49,173 bases of DNA from Crocinitomicaceae bacterium (GTDB taxonomy: Bacteria; Bacteroidota; Bacteroidia; Flavobacteriales_D; Crocinitomicaceae), in the NCBI GenBank assembly GCA_024639405.1, contig JAHEIL010000008.1, forward strand, positions 1 through 49,173. Reading direction: 5' to 3'. Below are positions 7,347-15,528 of the stretch, piece after piece. Made by a program: the position numbers and the translations under genes. How positions within the stretch are numbered: the stretch's first letter is position 1; the number at the start of each line of letters is the position of its first letter. Below the pieces are notes generated by a model. It was given only the letters and a program-made list of their open reading frames with translations, made no database searches and was not told the DNA's origin.

Positions 7347-8822
7347 TTATACAAACTTCACATAAGCCGCTAAGCCATGAACTCCACCCTCTCTTCCAAA
7401 ACCACTTTCTTTGTAACCGCCAAACGGCGATGTTGGGTCAAATTTATTGTAGGTATTTGCCCAAATTACTCCTGCGTTTAATTGATTCGCCATATTGAAA
7501 ATTCGCGCACCTTTCTCTGTCCAAACACCAGCTGCCAATCCATACGGTGAATTATTGGCTTTTTGAATGACCTCATCTATAGTTCGAAATGTTTGAATGG
7601 TTAAAACAGGTCCAAAAATTTCTTCTTGTGCTATTCGATTCGACTGTGCAACATTGGTAAACAATGTTGGCGGACAATAGAATCCTTTAGCAGGAATTGT
7701 ACAAGCCGGTTGATACATTTCTGCACCTTCCTGTTTTCCGATTTCAAGGTATTTAGTTATGGTTGCCAATTGTTCTTTTGAATTTATAGCCCCAATATCT
7801 GTGTTTTTATCCAATGGATTTCCAACATACAATGTTTTCAATCGTTCTTTCAATTTAGCAATCACTTTTTCAGCAACATTTTCTTGCACAAACAGGCGCG
7901 ATCCTGCACAGCAAACATGACCTTGATTGAAAAATATACCATTTACAATTCCTTCTACTGCTTGGTCAATTGGAGCGTCATCAAAAATAATATTTGCAGA
8001 TTTACCCCCCAATTCTAAGGTCAATTTTTTTGAAGTACCTGCAAGTGCCTTTTGAATAATTTTTCCAACATTCGTAGAACCTGTAAATGCAATTTTATTT
8101 ACATCAGAGTGATTCACAATAGCTGCACCAGTATCACCATAGCCTGTAACAATATTTACGACTCCAGCAGGTAACCCAGCAGCTTCAATGATTTCAGCTA
8201 ATTTTAATGCGGTTAAAGAAGTCGTTTCAGCAGGTTTTAATACCACTGTATTTCCAGCAGCCAATGCTGGAGCAATTTTCCAAGCAGCCATCAACAAAGG
8301 AAAATTCCAAGGAATAATTTGCCCTGCAACGCCGAGTGATTCCACTTTTCGATTGGGAAACGCATATTCTAATTTATCCGCCCAGCCAGCATAATAAAAG
8401 AAATGATTACACGCCAAAGGAACGTCGATGTCTCGGGCTTCTCGAATTGTTTTTCCTCCATCTAAGGTTTCGATTACTGCTAATTCTCTAGCGCGTTCTT
8501 GCATCAAGCGCGCAATGCGGTAAATGTATTTAGCGCGTTCAGCTGCAGGCATAATAGACCAGACTTCATTGTATGCTTTACGTGCTGCTTTTACAGCGAT
8601 ATCGACGTCTTTTTCAGAACCATAAGCCACTTCAGCAAGAACTTCTTCATTTGCTGGATTAATGCTTTGAAAGTATTTACCAGATGAAGGTTTTACCCAT
8701 TTTCCACCGATAAATAAATCGTATTTCTTTTTCAGTTGAATATGAGATGTGCCTTCCAATGATGGTGCATATTCCCATTCTACTTCTGGTATATTTTTAT
8801 TTGTAGCCATTTTCTTAGTCAA
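7347..8822 (-). CDS. NAD-dependent aldehyde dehydrogenase (ALDH16-like catalytic subunit)
   Basis: This 491-residue full-length aldehyde dehydrogenase oxidises an aldehyde to the acid with NAD(P)+. The general base is E270 in 'LELGGKSANI', and the catalytic cysteine is C304 in 'NQGHVCCAGSR'. 'IIPWNFPLLMAAWKIAPALA' and 'FTGSTNVGK' mark the cofactor site. The start overlaps the deoC stop by eight bases and the partner ALDH-like gene follows nine bases later, so the three genes form one operon. Acetaldehyde from the DeoC reaction is the likely substrate (inference from context). Together with the downstream truncated paralogue it has the two-part layout of ALDH16. Confidence 0.95.
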   Translation of the reverse strand: MTKKMATNKNIPEVEWEYAPSLEGTSHIQLKKKYDLFIGGKWVKPSSGKYFQSINPANEEVLAEVAYGSEKDVDIAVKAARKAYNEVWSIMPAAERAKYIYRIARLMQERARELAVIETLDGGKTIREARDIDVPLACNHFFYYAGWADKLEYAFPNRKVESLGVAGQIIPWNFPLLMAAWKIAPALAAGNTVVLKPAETTSLTALKLAEIIEAAGLPAGVVNIVTGYGDTGAAIVNHSDVNKIAFTGSTNVGKIIQKALAGTSKKLTLELGGKSANIIFDDAPIDQAVEGIVNGIFFNQGHVCCAGSRLFVQENVAEKVIAKLKERLKTLYVGNPLDKNTDIGAINSKEQLATITKYLEIGKQEGAEMYQPACTIPAKGFYCPPTLFTNVAQSNRIAQEEIFGPVLTIQTFRTIDEVIQKANNSPYGLAAGVWTEKGARIFNMANQLNAGVIWANTYNKFDPTSPFGGYKESGFGREGGVHGLAAYVKFV

Positions 8823-9735
8823 TTGAAAAATAATCTGGTGATTGATATACGCCTGTCTCGGCTTTCATAAGTTGCATTAACACATCATTTGCTAAACTAC
8901 TTGCTCCAAAACGAAACCATTCATTTGATAACCAAGCATTACCCAATACTTCTTTCACCATAACAAGGTAATGCAATGCAAGTTTTGAAGTTGAAATTCC
9001 ACCAGCAGGTTTCATACCAATCATCTTTCCGGTCGCCTCGTAATAATCTTTTATAGCCATCAACATGGTATACGTTACTTGCATCGTTGCTGCAGGTTGT
9101 ATTTTACCAGTCGAAGTTTTGATAAAATCTGCACCAGCCAAAATTGCAAGATCACTTGCTTTTCTGACATTGTCTAGGGTCAGTAATTCGCCCGTTTCAA
9201 GTATTACTTTCAAGCGCGCATTCCCACAAGCATCTTTGATTGCTGCAATTTCATCGAATACAAAACTATATTCTCCTGCTAAAAATTTACCACGAGAAAT
9301 AACCATATCAATTTCATCCGCCCCTTCATTTACTGCGAATGTTGTGTCAGCTAATTTCACAGCAAGAGGCGCTTGACCACTTGGGAAAGCAGTAGAGACT
9401 GAAGCAACGTTTACTTTAGAATTTAAAAGTGCACTCTTTGCAATTTTAACCATTGATGGATAAACACAAACCGCAGCAACTGTCGGTAGATTTGGTAATT
9501 CATCATGAAGGTGCATTGCTTTGTAACACATTTGTTGCACTTTTCCAGGCGAATCTTTTCCTTCTAAAGTTGTTAAATCAATCATATTTAAGGCCATTTT
9601 CAAAGCTTGAAGCTTACTGTCACCTTTAATACTCCTAGTTTGAAAACGAGCAACTCTTTCTTCAACACCAACCTTATCGATTGTTGGACTGTTAAAAAGA
9701 AGTTGATCTATAGATTGTTGTATATCTTTTTTCAT
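8815..9735 (-). CDS. deoC: Deoxyribose-phosphate aldolase
   Basis: DeoC cleaves 2-deoxyribose 5-phosphate to acetaldehyde and glyceraldehyde 3-phosphate, the last step of deoxynucleoside catabolism. The class I Schiff-base lysine is K206 in 'ADFIKTSTGK', and 'EIDMVISRG' and 'MKPAGGIST' are family motifs. At about 306 residues it is the longer DeoC form with an N-terminal extension. I prefer the ATG at 9735 to the one at 9741 because a TAAATTTG box (9743-9750) would start transcription at about 9738. It heads an operon with two ALDH-family genes, which suits removal of acetaldehyde. Confidence 0.95.
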   Translation of the reverse strand: MKKDIQQSIDQLLFNSPTIDKVGVEERVARFQTRSIKGDSKLQALKMALNMIDLTTLEGKDSPGKVQQMCYKAMHLHDELPNLPTVAAVCVYPSMVKIAKSALLNSKVNVASVSTAFPSGQAPLAVKLADTTFAVNEGADEIDMVISRGKFLAGEYSFVFDEIAAIKDACGNARLKVILETGELLTLDNVRKASDLAILAGADFIKTSTGKIQPAATMQVTYTMLMAIKDYYEATGKMIGMKPAGGISTSKLALHYLVMVKEVLGNAWLSNEWFRFGASSLANDVLMQLMKAETGVYQSPDYFSID

Positions 9736-9742
9736 TTGCATT

Positions 9743-9750
9743 CAAATTTA
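9743..9750 (-). promoter_or_regulatory. Putative deoC operon -7 element (TAAATTTG)
   Basis: The reverse strand reads TAAATTTG, matching TAnnTTTG. It ends one base before the first possible ATG and seven before the second. Transcription from it would give an essentially leaderless mRNA starting at the second ATG. Confidence 0.45.
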
Positions 9751-9763
9751 CAAAAAAGAAAAG

Positions 9764-9791
9764 GAATAAAAAAAGGCTCTTTCGAACCTTT
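9764..9791 (-). terminator. Rho-independent terminator after the MORN-repeat gene
   Basis: On the reverse strand AAAGGTTC and GAGCCTTT form an eight-pair stem (one G-U pair) around a five-base loop and are followed by a run of seven T. It lies about 20 bases past the stop of the MORN gene and upstream of deoC. Confidence 0.8.
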
Positions 9792-9809
9792 ATATAGTAT
9801 CTCTATCTA

Positions 9810-10715
9810 TTACAATTGACCATCAGAATGGTAAAAACCATTTTTGAATACCTTTACTTTTAATAGAATTCCGTCTTTGTCATATTCGTATACTTTCCCA
9901 TCCCACAATTGTCCATTTTTAAAGGTTCCATCTTGCCAAATTTCATCATTCGAATTGTACGTTTTATTGTAGCCATTTGGAACAAAAGCAATGCCTTTGG
10001 TTTTAGGAACTCCAATTTTAGGAGGAGGATTTTTAGAAACTACAGTTGGTATAGGTTTTTCAATAGATCGTTTGATGTCCAATTGTTCACTTTTCTCGAC
10101 ATTGCCCGTTGCGTCGTAAACAATTTTTTCTTTCACATCACCATTTTCGTAAAAACGAGTTGCATTTCCTACAGGATTTCCATTTTCTGCAATGTATTCA
10201 AACTCTAATTGTCCATTGGGATAATAGTGTTTAATTTTCCCAGACTCTTTGCCGGTTTCATTGTAAATTCCTTCATATTGAATAATACCCGTTTCGTAAT
10301 ATCTTTTTAGAGAATCAGAGTACTGGTTTTTGAAAAAATTGCCGCGCTCTTTGATTTTTCCGTTGGGATGGTATTTAATAAAATCACCTTGTGGACGATT
10401 ATTGATGTAAAATCCTTTTATTTTTGGCGTGATGCCATCAGGGTAAAACTTAATCCAAAAGCCTTCTTTACGGTCATCAACAAAAGTGCCTTCTTCAATT
10501 TTCCCATCTAAAGGGACTCCTTCAGCAGGTCGATCTTTACCAAAATAAATCCATTTCCCCTGTTTTTTTCCTTCAGCATCTTTTTGATTTATTTCAGTTT
10601 GATCGCCATTTTGAATAAAAGAATATGCAGAAATAGAAAAAAAATGAAGTAACACAACAAATGTGATAAACTTAAATATTTTGTTAAAAATAAAATAGTT
10701 TCTTGTAGTTTCCAT
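9810..10715 (-). CDS. Secreted MORN-variant repeat protein
   Basis: The 301-residue protein begins with a hydrophobic export segment (about residues 12-32). It then carries roughly seven MORN-variant repeats of about 20-24 residues with the pattern 'G.W..Y..(D/N)G....G.(Y/F)', for example 'KQGKWIYF', 'GFWIKFYPDG', 'GDFIKYHPNGKIKERG' and 'HYYPNGQLEFE', and a last partial repeat at the C-terminus. Such proteins are common in Bacteroidota and are often named YwqK-type; the biochemical role is unknown, probably protein or membrane contact in the envelope. A near-consensus promoter precedes it and a terminator follows, so it is a single-gene unit downstream of threonine dehydrogenase. Confidence 0.85.
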   Translation of the reverse strand: METTRNYFIFNKIFKFITFVVLLHFFSISAYSFIQNGDQTEINQKDAEGKKQGKWIYFGKDRPAEGVPLDGKIEEGTFVDDRKEGFWIKFYPDGITPKIKGFYINNRPQGDFIKYHPNGKIKERGNFFKNQYSDSLKRYYETGIIQYEGIYNETGKESGKIKHYYPNGQLEFEYIAENGNPVGNATRFYENGDVKEKIVYDATGNVEKSEQLDIKRSIEKPIPTVVSKNPPPKIGVPKTKGIAFVPNGYNKTYNSNDEIWQDGTFKNGQLWDGKVYEYDKDGILLKVKVFKNGFYHSDGQL

Positions 10716-10739
10716 TTTTCGAACAATAATCAGTCAAAG

Positions 10740-10770
10740 CAAAAATAATTTAATTTACTTATCAAAGCAA
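10740..10770 (-). promoter_or_regulatory. Promoter of the MORN gene (TTG-N20-TATTTTTG)
   Basis: On the reverse strand a TTG (10768-10770) and a TATTTTTG (10740-10747) are 20 bases apart, fitting the Bacteroidota -33/-7 consensus. The -33 half overlaps the end of the threonine dehydrogenase gene. Confidence 0.65.
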
Positions 10771-11709
10771 ATTAACATCAACTTTTTCAAGCATTATTTT
10801 TACCATTTCTGTCAAACCGAACTGTTCTTTCCAACCCCAATTTGCTGTAGCGTAAGAATCGTCAATTGATTTTGGCCAACTATCTGCTATATTTTGTCTA
10901 AAATCAGGCGCATAACTTATCTCAAATTCTGGTTGAATGTTCTGAATCGCAGCTGCTAATTCTTTTGGGGTAAAACTAATTCCAGCTAAATTGTATGCTG
11001 ATCTAATTTTAATTGCTTCTTTCGGCGCCTCCATCAATTCAATAGTTGCACGAATCGCATCTTCCATAAACATCATTGGCAGTGCTGTGTTTTCTGACAA
11101 AAAGCACGTGTACTGATTTTTTAATTTTGCTTGATAAAAAATATCAACAGCATAATCTGTTGTGCCACCACCTGGTAAACTTGTATACGAAATCAATCCA
11201 GGATAACGAATACTTCTTACATCAACGCCAAATTTATTAAAATAATATTCGCACCAACGTTCTCCCGCTTGTTTTGAAATACCATAAACTGTCGAAGGTT
11301 CCATAACAGTAAACTGTGGTGTGTTATCACGCGGTGTTGTAGGACCAAAAACTGCTATAGAACTTGGCCAGAATATTTTATCGATGTGTTGTTCTTTGGC
11401 TAAATCTAGAATTGTAAACAAACCTTCCATATTTAATCGCCAAGCAAAATCTGGGTTTTTTTCTGCCGTAGCTGACAACAAAGCAGCTAATAAATAAACT
11501 TCTTTAATTTCGTTTTCAATGATGAATTGACGAACGTTTTCACTATTTAAAATATCTAATTGAACGTATGGTCCTTGACTTAATACAGTTGGGCATTCAT
11601 CTTTCAAATCAGCCGCGTAAACAGCATCATTTCCTTTACGTTTTCTAAGCGCAAGAACTAATTCCGTTCCAATTTGCCCGCAAGCACCAATCACAATTGT
11701 TTTTGACAT
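10762..11709 (-). CDS. tdh: L-threonine 3-dehydrogenase, SDR (epimerase) type
   Basis: This NAD-dependent enzyme oxidises L-threonine to 2-amino-3-ketobutyrate in threonine catabolism. It is the short-chain-dehydrogenase form known from Flavobacterium and animals, not the zinc alcohol-dehydrogenase form of E. coli. The NAD motif 'GACGQIG' is at residues 8-14, the catalytic pair Y142 and K146 in 'YGISK', and 'FWPSSIAVFGPTTPRDNTPQ' and 'RYPGLISYTSLPGGGTTDYA' are characteristic. I chose the ATG at 11709, giving 315 residues; the frame extends upstream to 11772 but that stretch contains the promoter. It is divergent from the homogentisate dioxygenase gene. Confidence 0.95.
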   Translation of the reverse strand: MSKTIVIGACGQIGTELVLALRKRKGNDAVYAADLKDECPTVLSQGPYVQLDILNSENVRQFIIENEIKEVYLLAALLSATAEKNPDFAWRLNMEGLFTILDLAKEQHIDKIFWPSSIAVFGPTTPRDNTPQFTVMEPSTVYGISKQAGERWCEYYFNKFGVDVRSIRYPGLISYTSLPGGGTTDYAVDIFYQAKLKNQYTCFLSENTALPMMFMEDAIRATIELMEAPKEAIKIRSAYNLAGISFTPKELAAAIQNIQPEFEISYAPDFRQNIADSWPKSIDDSYATANWGWKEQFGLTEMVKIMLEKVDVNLL

Positions 11710-11730
11710 TTTAATCCAATTTATTTTGGA

Positions 11731-11764
11731 CAAAGTTAAAATTTGCCCGTGTATAAAGTCCAAA
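11731..11764 (-). promoter_or_regulatory. Putative tdh promoter (TTTG-N22-TAACTTTG)
   Basis: The reverse strand has TAACTTTG at 11731-11738 and TTTG at 11761-11764. The spacer is 22 bases, slightly longer than the usual 19-21. The predicted start lies about 17 bases before the chosen ATG. Confidence 0.55.
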
Positions 11765-11831
11765 TTTGACAAATAATTTTCTAAACATTAAAATACTGAC
11801 CTTAATCATATTTTTTAATTATGTTGAAGTA

Positions 11832-11839
11832 TATTTTTG
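11832..11839 (+). promoter_or_regulatory. Putative -7 element (TATTTTTG) of the tyrosine-catabolic operon
   Basis: TATTTTTG matches TAnnTTTG and would start transcription about 25 bases before the homogentisate dioxygenase ATG. No -33 element is recognisable. Confidence 0.5.
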
Positions 11840-11869
11840 CTGAATTGAAAACTAAGTAAATTAAGAATT

Positions 11870-13027
11870 ATGCCATTTTATCATAAATTAGGTAAATTTC
11901 CACACAAACGACACACCGTTTATCGCCAAGCGAATGGTGAATTATACCATGAACAACTTTTTGGTACAGTTGGTTTTGATGGGATGTCATGTTTAATGTA
12001 TCACATTAATCCTCCTACTGTTGTTAAAGAAGTGAGGGGTCAAAAAAATATTGCCCCAGAAATTGCTGACGGAATGTCTATGTCAATGCGCAGTTTAATG
12101 GGTGCCAATATAGAAGCAAAAGATGATTATATTGAAAGTCGTGTTCCCGTTTTGGTTAACAGCGATTGTTACATAGAATTAGCTGCTCCTAAAAAATCGA
12201 TGACAGACTATTTCTACAAAAATGCAGATGCAGATGAAATTATTTTCATTCATAAAGGATCAGGTAAATTAAAAACTCAATTGGGAAATATCGACTTTTC
12301 GTACGGTGATTATTTATTGATTCCAAGAGGTATGATATACCAAATGACTTTTGATAATGAAGACAATCGTTTGTTTATTGTACAATCATTTAATCCGGTA
12401 TATACACCAAAAAAATATCGAAACTGGTTTGGACAACTATTGGAACATTCTCCTTATTGCGAACGCGATATTCGTCCTCCTCATGAATTAGAAACACACG
12501 ATGAGAAAGGTGATTTTTTAATTCGCATAAAAAAACAGGATGTATTACATGATTACATTTATGGGTCTCATCCATTTGATGTTGTTGGTTGGGATGGATT
12601 TAATTATCCATATGCGTTTTCAATTCATGATTTTGAACCAATAACTGGGCGCGTACATTTACCTCCACCAATTCATCAGACTTTTGAAACGACTGGTTTT
12701 GTGTTGTGTTCGTTTGTTCCTCGTCTATATGATTATCATCCAGATGCAATTCCAGCGCCATACAACCATAGCAACATCGATTCTGATGAAGTTTTATATT
12801 ATGTTGATGGCGATTTCATGAGTCGTAACAACATTGAAAAAGGACAAATTACTTTGCATCCTGGCGGTTTGCCACATGGTCCGCATCCAGGTGCTTACGA
12901 ACGAAGTATTGGTAAAAAAGAAACAGAAGAATTAGCTGTGATGGTGGATACTTTCAAACCATTGAAAATGACCAAACAAGCATTAAATATTGAAGTAAAA
13001 GATTACAGTAAATCGTGGATTTTATAA
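11870..13027 (+). CDS. hmgA: Homogentisate 1,2-dioxygenase
   Basis: This Fe(II) enzyme opens the ring of homogentisate to maleylacetoacetate, the step after HPPD in tyrosine breakdown. The 385-residue cupin protein carries candidate iron ligands H300 and E307 in 'YNHSNIDSDEVLYY' and H336 in 'GGLPHGPHPG'; 'KGSGKLKTQLG' is the N-terminal cupin strand pair. It starts 'MPFYHKLGKFPHKRHTVYR', which is typical of the shorter bacterial form. The HPPD gene follows after 18 bases, so the two form an operon. The next enzymes of the route (maleylacetoacetate isomerase, fumarylacetoacetase) are not in the window. Confidence 0.95.
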   Translation: MPFYHKLGKFPHKRHTVYRQANGELYHEQLFGTVGFDGMSCLMYHINPPTVVKEVRGQKNIAPEIADGMSMSMRSLMGANIEAKDDYIESRVPVLVNSDCYIELAAPKKSMTDYFYKNADADEIIFIHKGSGKLKTQLGNIDFSYGDYLLIPRGMIYQMTFDNEDNRLFIVQSFNPVYTPKKYRNWFGQLLEHSPYCERDIRPPHELETHDEKGDFLIRIKKQDVLHDYIYGSHPFDVVGWDGFNYPYAFSIHDFEPITGRVHLPPPIHQTFETTGFVLCSFVPRLYDYHPDAIPAPYNHSNIDSDEVLYYVDGDFMSRNNIEKGQITLHPGGLPHGPHPGAYERSIGKKETEELAVMVDTFKPLKMTKQALNIEVKDYSKSWIL

Positions 13028-13045
13028 ATCCAAAATAAGAAAAGT

Positions 13046-14206
13046 ATGAGTAAAGTAGTTAAAAACGTTGAATACGGATTAGAAAAAATATTTGATGGAG
13101 CGCAAGATTTCTTGCCTTTATTAGGAACAGATTATGTTGAGTTTTATGTTGGAAATGCCAAACAAGCAGCTCATTTTTATAAAACGGCTTTTGGATTTCA
13201 ATCGTTAGCATATGCTGGGTTGGAAACAGGAATGAAGGACCGCGTTTCTTATGTCTTGAAACAAGATAAAATTCGTTTAGTCTTAACAACTGCACTAAAC
13301 AGTGAATCACCTATTGGTGAGCATGTTAAAAAACATGGTGATGGTGTTAAAATCGTTGCATTATGGGTAGAAGACGCTCGTAGTGCTTACGAAGAAACAA
13401 TAAAAAGAGGTGCTAAATCTTACCAAGAACCAACAATTACATCAGACGAACACGGTGAAGTTGTAACTGCTGGAATTTTCACCTATGGTGAAACAGTTCA
13501 TTTATTTGTTGAACGTAAAAACTATTCGGGGGAATTTTTACCAGGATTTGTGAAATGGGAATCTGACTATAACCCAAGTCCTGTTGGCTTAAAATTCATT
13601 GACCACATGGTTGGTAATGTTGGCTGGGGCGAAATGAATACATGGGTGAAATGGTACGAAGATGTGATGGGTTTTGTTAACTTTTTATCGTTTGACGACA
13701 AACAAATTCACACAGAATATTCTGCTTTGATGTCCAAAGTAATGAGCAATGGCAATGGAAGAATTAAATTCCCAATCAATGAACCTGCTGAAGGAAAAAA
13801 ACGTTCACAAATCGAAGAATATTTAGACTTTTATGAAGGGCCTGGCGTGCAACACATTGCAGTTGCAACAGATGATATTATTTCAACCGTTTCACAATTA
13901 AGAGCTAGAGGTGTTGAGTTTTTATCTGCTCCACCACAAGCTTATTATGATGAAATCCCTGCTCGTTTGGGTGTTCACATGAATATGATGAAAGAAGACA
14001 TCAAGGAATTGCAAAAATTATCGATCATGATTGATGCAGATGAAGAGGGGTATTTATTGCAAATATTCACTAAACCAGTTGAAGATCGTCCAACATTATT
14101 TTTTGAAATCATTCAACGAATGGGCGCAAAAGGATTTGGTGCGGGTAATTTTAAAGCGTTGTTTGAATCAATTGAACGTGAGCAAGCAAAAAGAGGTACT
14201 CTTTAA
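13046..14206 (+). CDS. hppD: 4-hydroxyphenylpyruvate dioxygenase
   Basis: HPPD converts 4-hydroxyphenylpyruvate to homogentisate, the substrate of the enzyme encoded just upstream. The protein has two vicinal-oxygen-chelate halves: an N-terminal one around 'GTDYVEFYVGNAKQAAHFY' and a catalytic C-terminal one. Fe(II) ligands are visible as H187 ('FIDHMVGNV'), H270 ('GVQHIAVATDDI') and E354 ('LFFEIIQRMG'). The length of 386 residues is usual. A strong terminator 19 bases past the stop ends the operon. Confidence 0.96.
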   Translation: MSKVVKNVEYGLEKIFDGAQDFLPLLGTDYVEFYVGNAKQAAHFYKTAFGFQSLAYAGLETGMKDRVSYVLKQDKIRLVLTTALNSESPIGEHVKKHGDGVKIVALWVEDARSAYEETIKRGAKSYQEPTITSDEHGEVVTAGIFTYGETVHLFVERKNYSGEFLPGFVKWESDYNPSPVGLKFIDHMVGNVGWGEMNTWVKWYEDVMGFVNFLSFDDKQIHTEYSALMSKVMSNGNGRIKFPINEPAEGKKRSQIEEYLDFYEGPGVQHIAVATDDIISTVSQLRARGVEFLSAPPQAYYDEIPARLGVHMNMMKEDIKELQKLSIMIDADEEGYLLQIFTKPVEDRPTLFFEIIQRMGAKGFGAGNFKALFESIEREQAKRGTL

Positions 14207-14224
14207 TTTTTAAAATAGTTATTT

Positions 14225-14254
14225 AAAGCGTGGTTTTTTCCACGCTTTTTTTTT
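14225..14254 (+). terminator. Rho-independent terminator of the hmgA-hppD operon
   Basis: The perfect inverted repeat AAAGCGTGG / CCACGCTTT surrounds a six-T loop and is followed by about nine T. Confidence 0.9.
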
Positions 14255-14293
14255 AACTTTATTCTAAGCAATTCTCAATTTATCAGTACAATT

Positions 14294-15007
14294 ATGAAAA
14301 ATCAAGGTCCTTCTACTATCAACAAATCAAGAATCATCAATGGACTATTGGTCTTATTGGTTGGAATCGTTTTTTTCATTAAACAGTTAGACGTTTACAT
14401 ACCAAATTGGCTATTTACTTGGCCGATGCTTTTAATTTTGATTGGAATCATACAGTTGTTTAAGCATAATTTCCAAAAAACAAGTGGGTATGTTTTGATC
14501 ATAATTGGTCTGGCTTTACAATTACATGATTTTTATCCGAATTACATTCAATTACGTTTCTTTTGGCCCATTTTAATAATGGGAGTTGGTATATCAATGT
14601 TATTTAAAGGTGGTTTTTTTCAAGTGAATAGAAAAAAATCAAATGAAACAGAAAAACAACTTGAAACCCTACAATCCTTTTCTCTTTTTGCAGGAATAAA
14701 AAAAAGAGTGACGTCAACAACACTAAAAGATGGTGCGATTACAAGTGTTTTCGGAGGGAATGAATTAGATTTTACCCAAGCTGATTTTGAAAATGAATTA
14801 ACACTAGCTATTCAATGTGTATTTGGTGGTATCACATTAATTGTTCCTAAAAATTGGGAAATCAACTACGAAGTCAATTCTGTTTTTGGAGGATTAGATG
14901 ACCAACGCATACCCGTTGAATTGAATCCTGATGAACCTAAAAAAATCTTGCACCTCGTTGGTTCTTGTGTTTTTGGTGGAATTGAGGTATCGAATCAATT
15001 AAAATAG
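14294..15007 (+). CDS. LiaF-like membrane protein
   Basis: The 237-residue protein starts with four closely spaced transmembrane helices (about residues 14-107), each containing or ending in the 'W/FPxxLIxxGI' type of motif of LiaF transmembrane domains ('TWPMLLILIGI', 'FWPILIMGVGI'). A soluble C-terminal half follows with repeated 'SVFGG' / 'CVFGGI' turns, characteristic of the LiaF C-terminal beta-helix-like domain. In Firmicutes LiaF inhibits the LiaRS cell-envelope stress sensor. In Bacteroidota the role is not settled, and no LiaRS-type pair is adjacent, so only the fold-level call is made. Confidence 0.85.
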   Translation: MKNQGPSTINKSRIINGLLVLLVGIVFFIKQLDVYIPNWLFTWPMLLILIGIIQLFKHNFQKTSGYVLIIIGLALQLHDFYPNYIQLRFFWPILIMGVGISMLFKGGFFQVNRKKSNETEKQLETLQSFSLFAGIKKRVTSTTLKDGAITSVFGGNELDFTQADFENELTLAIQCVFGGITLIVPKNWEINYEVNSVFGGLDDQRIPVELNPDEPKKILHLVGSCVFGGIEVSNQLK

Positions 15008-15013
15008 TTTCAT

Positions 15014-15021
15014 TAACTTTG
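15014..15021 (+). promoter_or_regulatory. Putative purE -7 element (TAACTTTG)
   Basis: TAACTTTG matches TAnnTTTG and lies between the LiaF-like stop and the purE ATG, 12 bases from the ATG. It gives a predicted leader of about 8 bases. Confidence 0.5.
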
Positions 15022-15033
15022 TAAAAAAAAAAC

Positions 15034-15528
15034 ATGGCGGAAGTAGGAATTATTATGGGTAGCACATCGGATTTACCGATTATGCAAGAAGCTGCAAAAT
15101 TATTGAAAGAATTCGATATTGATTTTGAAATCAACGTAGTTTCTGCTCATCGTACGCCAGAATTAATGCTTGAGTATGCTCAAAATGCGCACAAAAGAGG
15201 GGTAAAAGTTATTATTGCAGGTGCTGGTGGCGCTGCTCACTTGCCTGGTATGACTGCCTCATTGACTCCACTTCCAGTAATTGGCGTTCCGATAAAATCA
15301 TCTAATTCAATCGATGGTTGGGATAGTATTTTATCTATTTTACAAATGCCAAATGGAATTCCTGTAGCAACAGTTGCATTAAATGCTGCAAAAAATGCAG
15401 GGATTTTAGCGGTTAAAATTATTGGTCATTCTAATCCTGAAATGTTAGCTAAATTACTAGCATACATGGATTCAATGAAACAAACAGTATTAGAAAGTGG
15501 AATAGATTTGAAAAGTAAACTATCTTAA
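15034..15528 (+). CDS. purE: N5-carboxyaminoimidazole ribonucleotide mutase
   Basis: PurE rearranges N5-CAIR to CAIR in purine synthesis. The 164-residue length and the motifs '[10 protein letters not shown]', 'SAHRTPE', '[11 protein letters not shown]' and '[15 protein letters not shown]' are those of class I PurE; the 'AHRTP' histidine is the known catalytic residue. The usual partner purK is not nearby. The gene ends in a four-base overlap with the convergent DUF1343 gene, with no terminator between them. Confidence 0.96.
   Translation: MAEVGIIMGSTSDLPIMQEAAKLLKEFDIDFEINVVSAHRTPELMLEYAQNAHKRGVKVIIAGAGGAAHLPGMTASLTPLPVIGVPIKSSNSIDGWDSILSILQMPNGIPVATVALNAAKNAGILAVKIIGHSNPEMLAKLLAYMDSMKQTVLESGIDLKSKLS

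Noticed and set aside
9065-9376. Long open frame opposite deoC
   Set aside because: It is a shadow of a well-supported gene with clear family motifs; its translation has no recognisable features.
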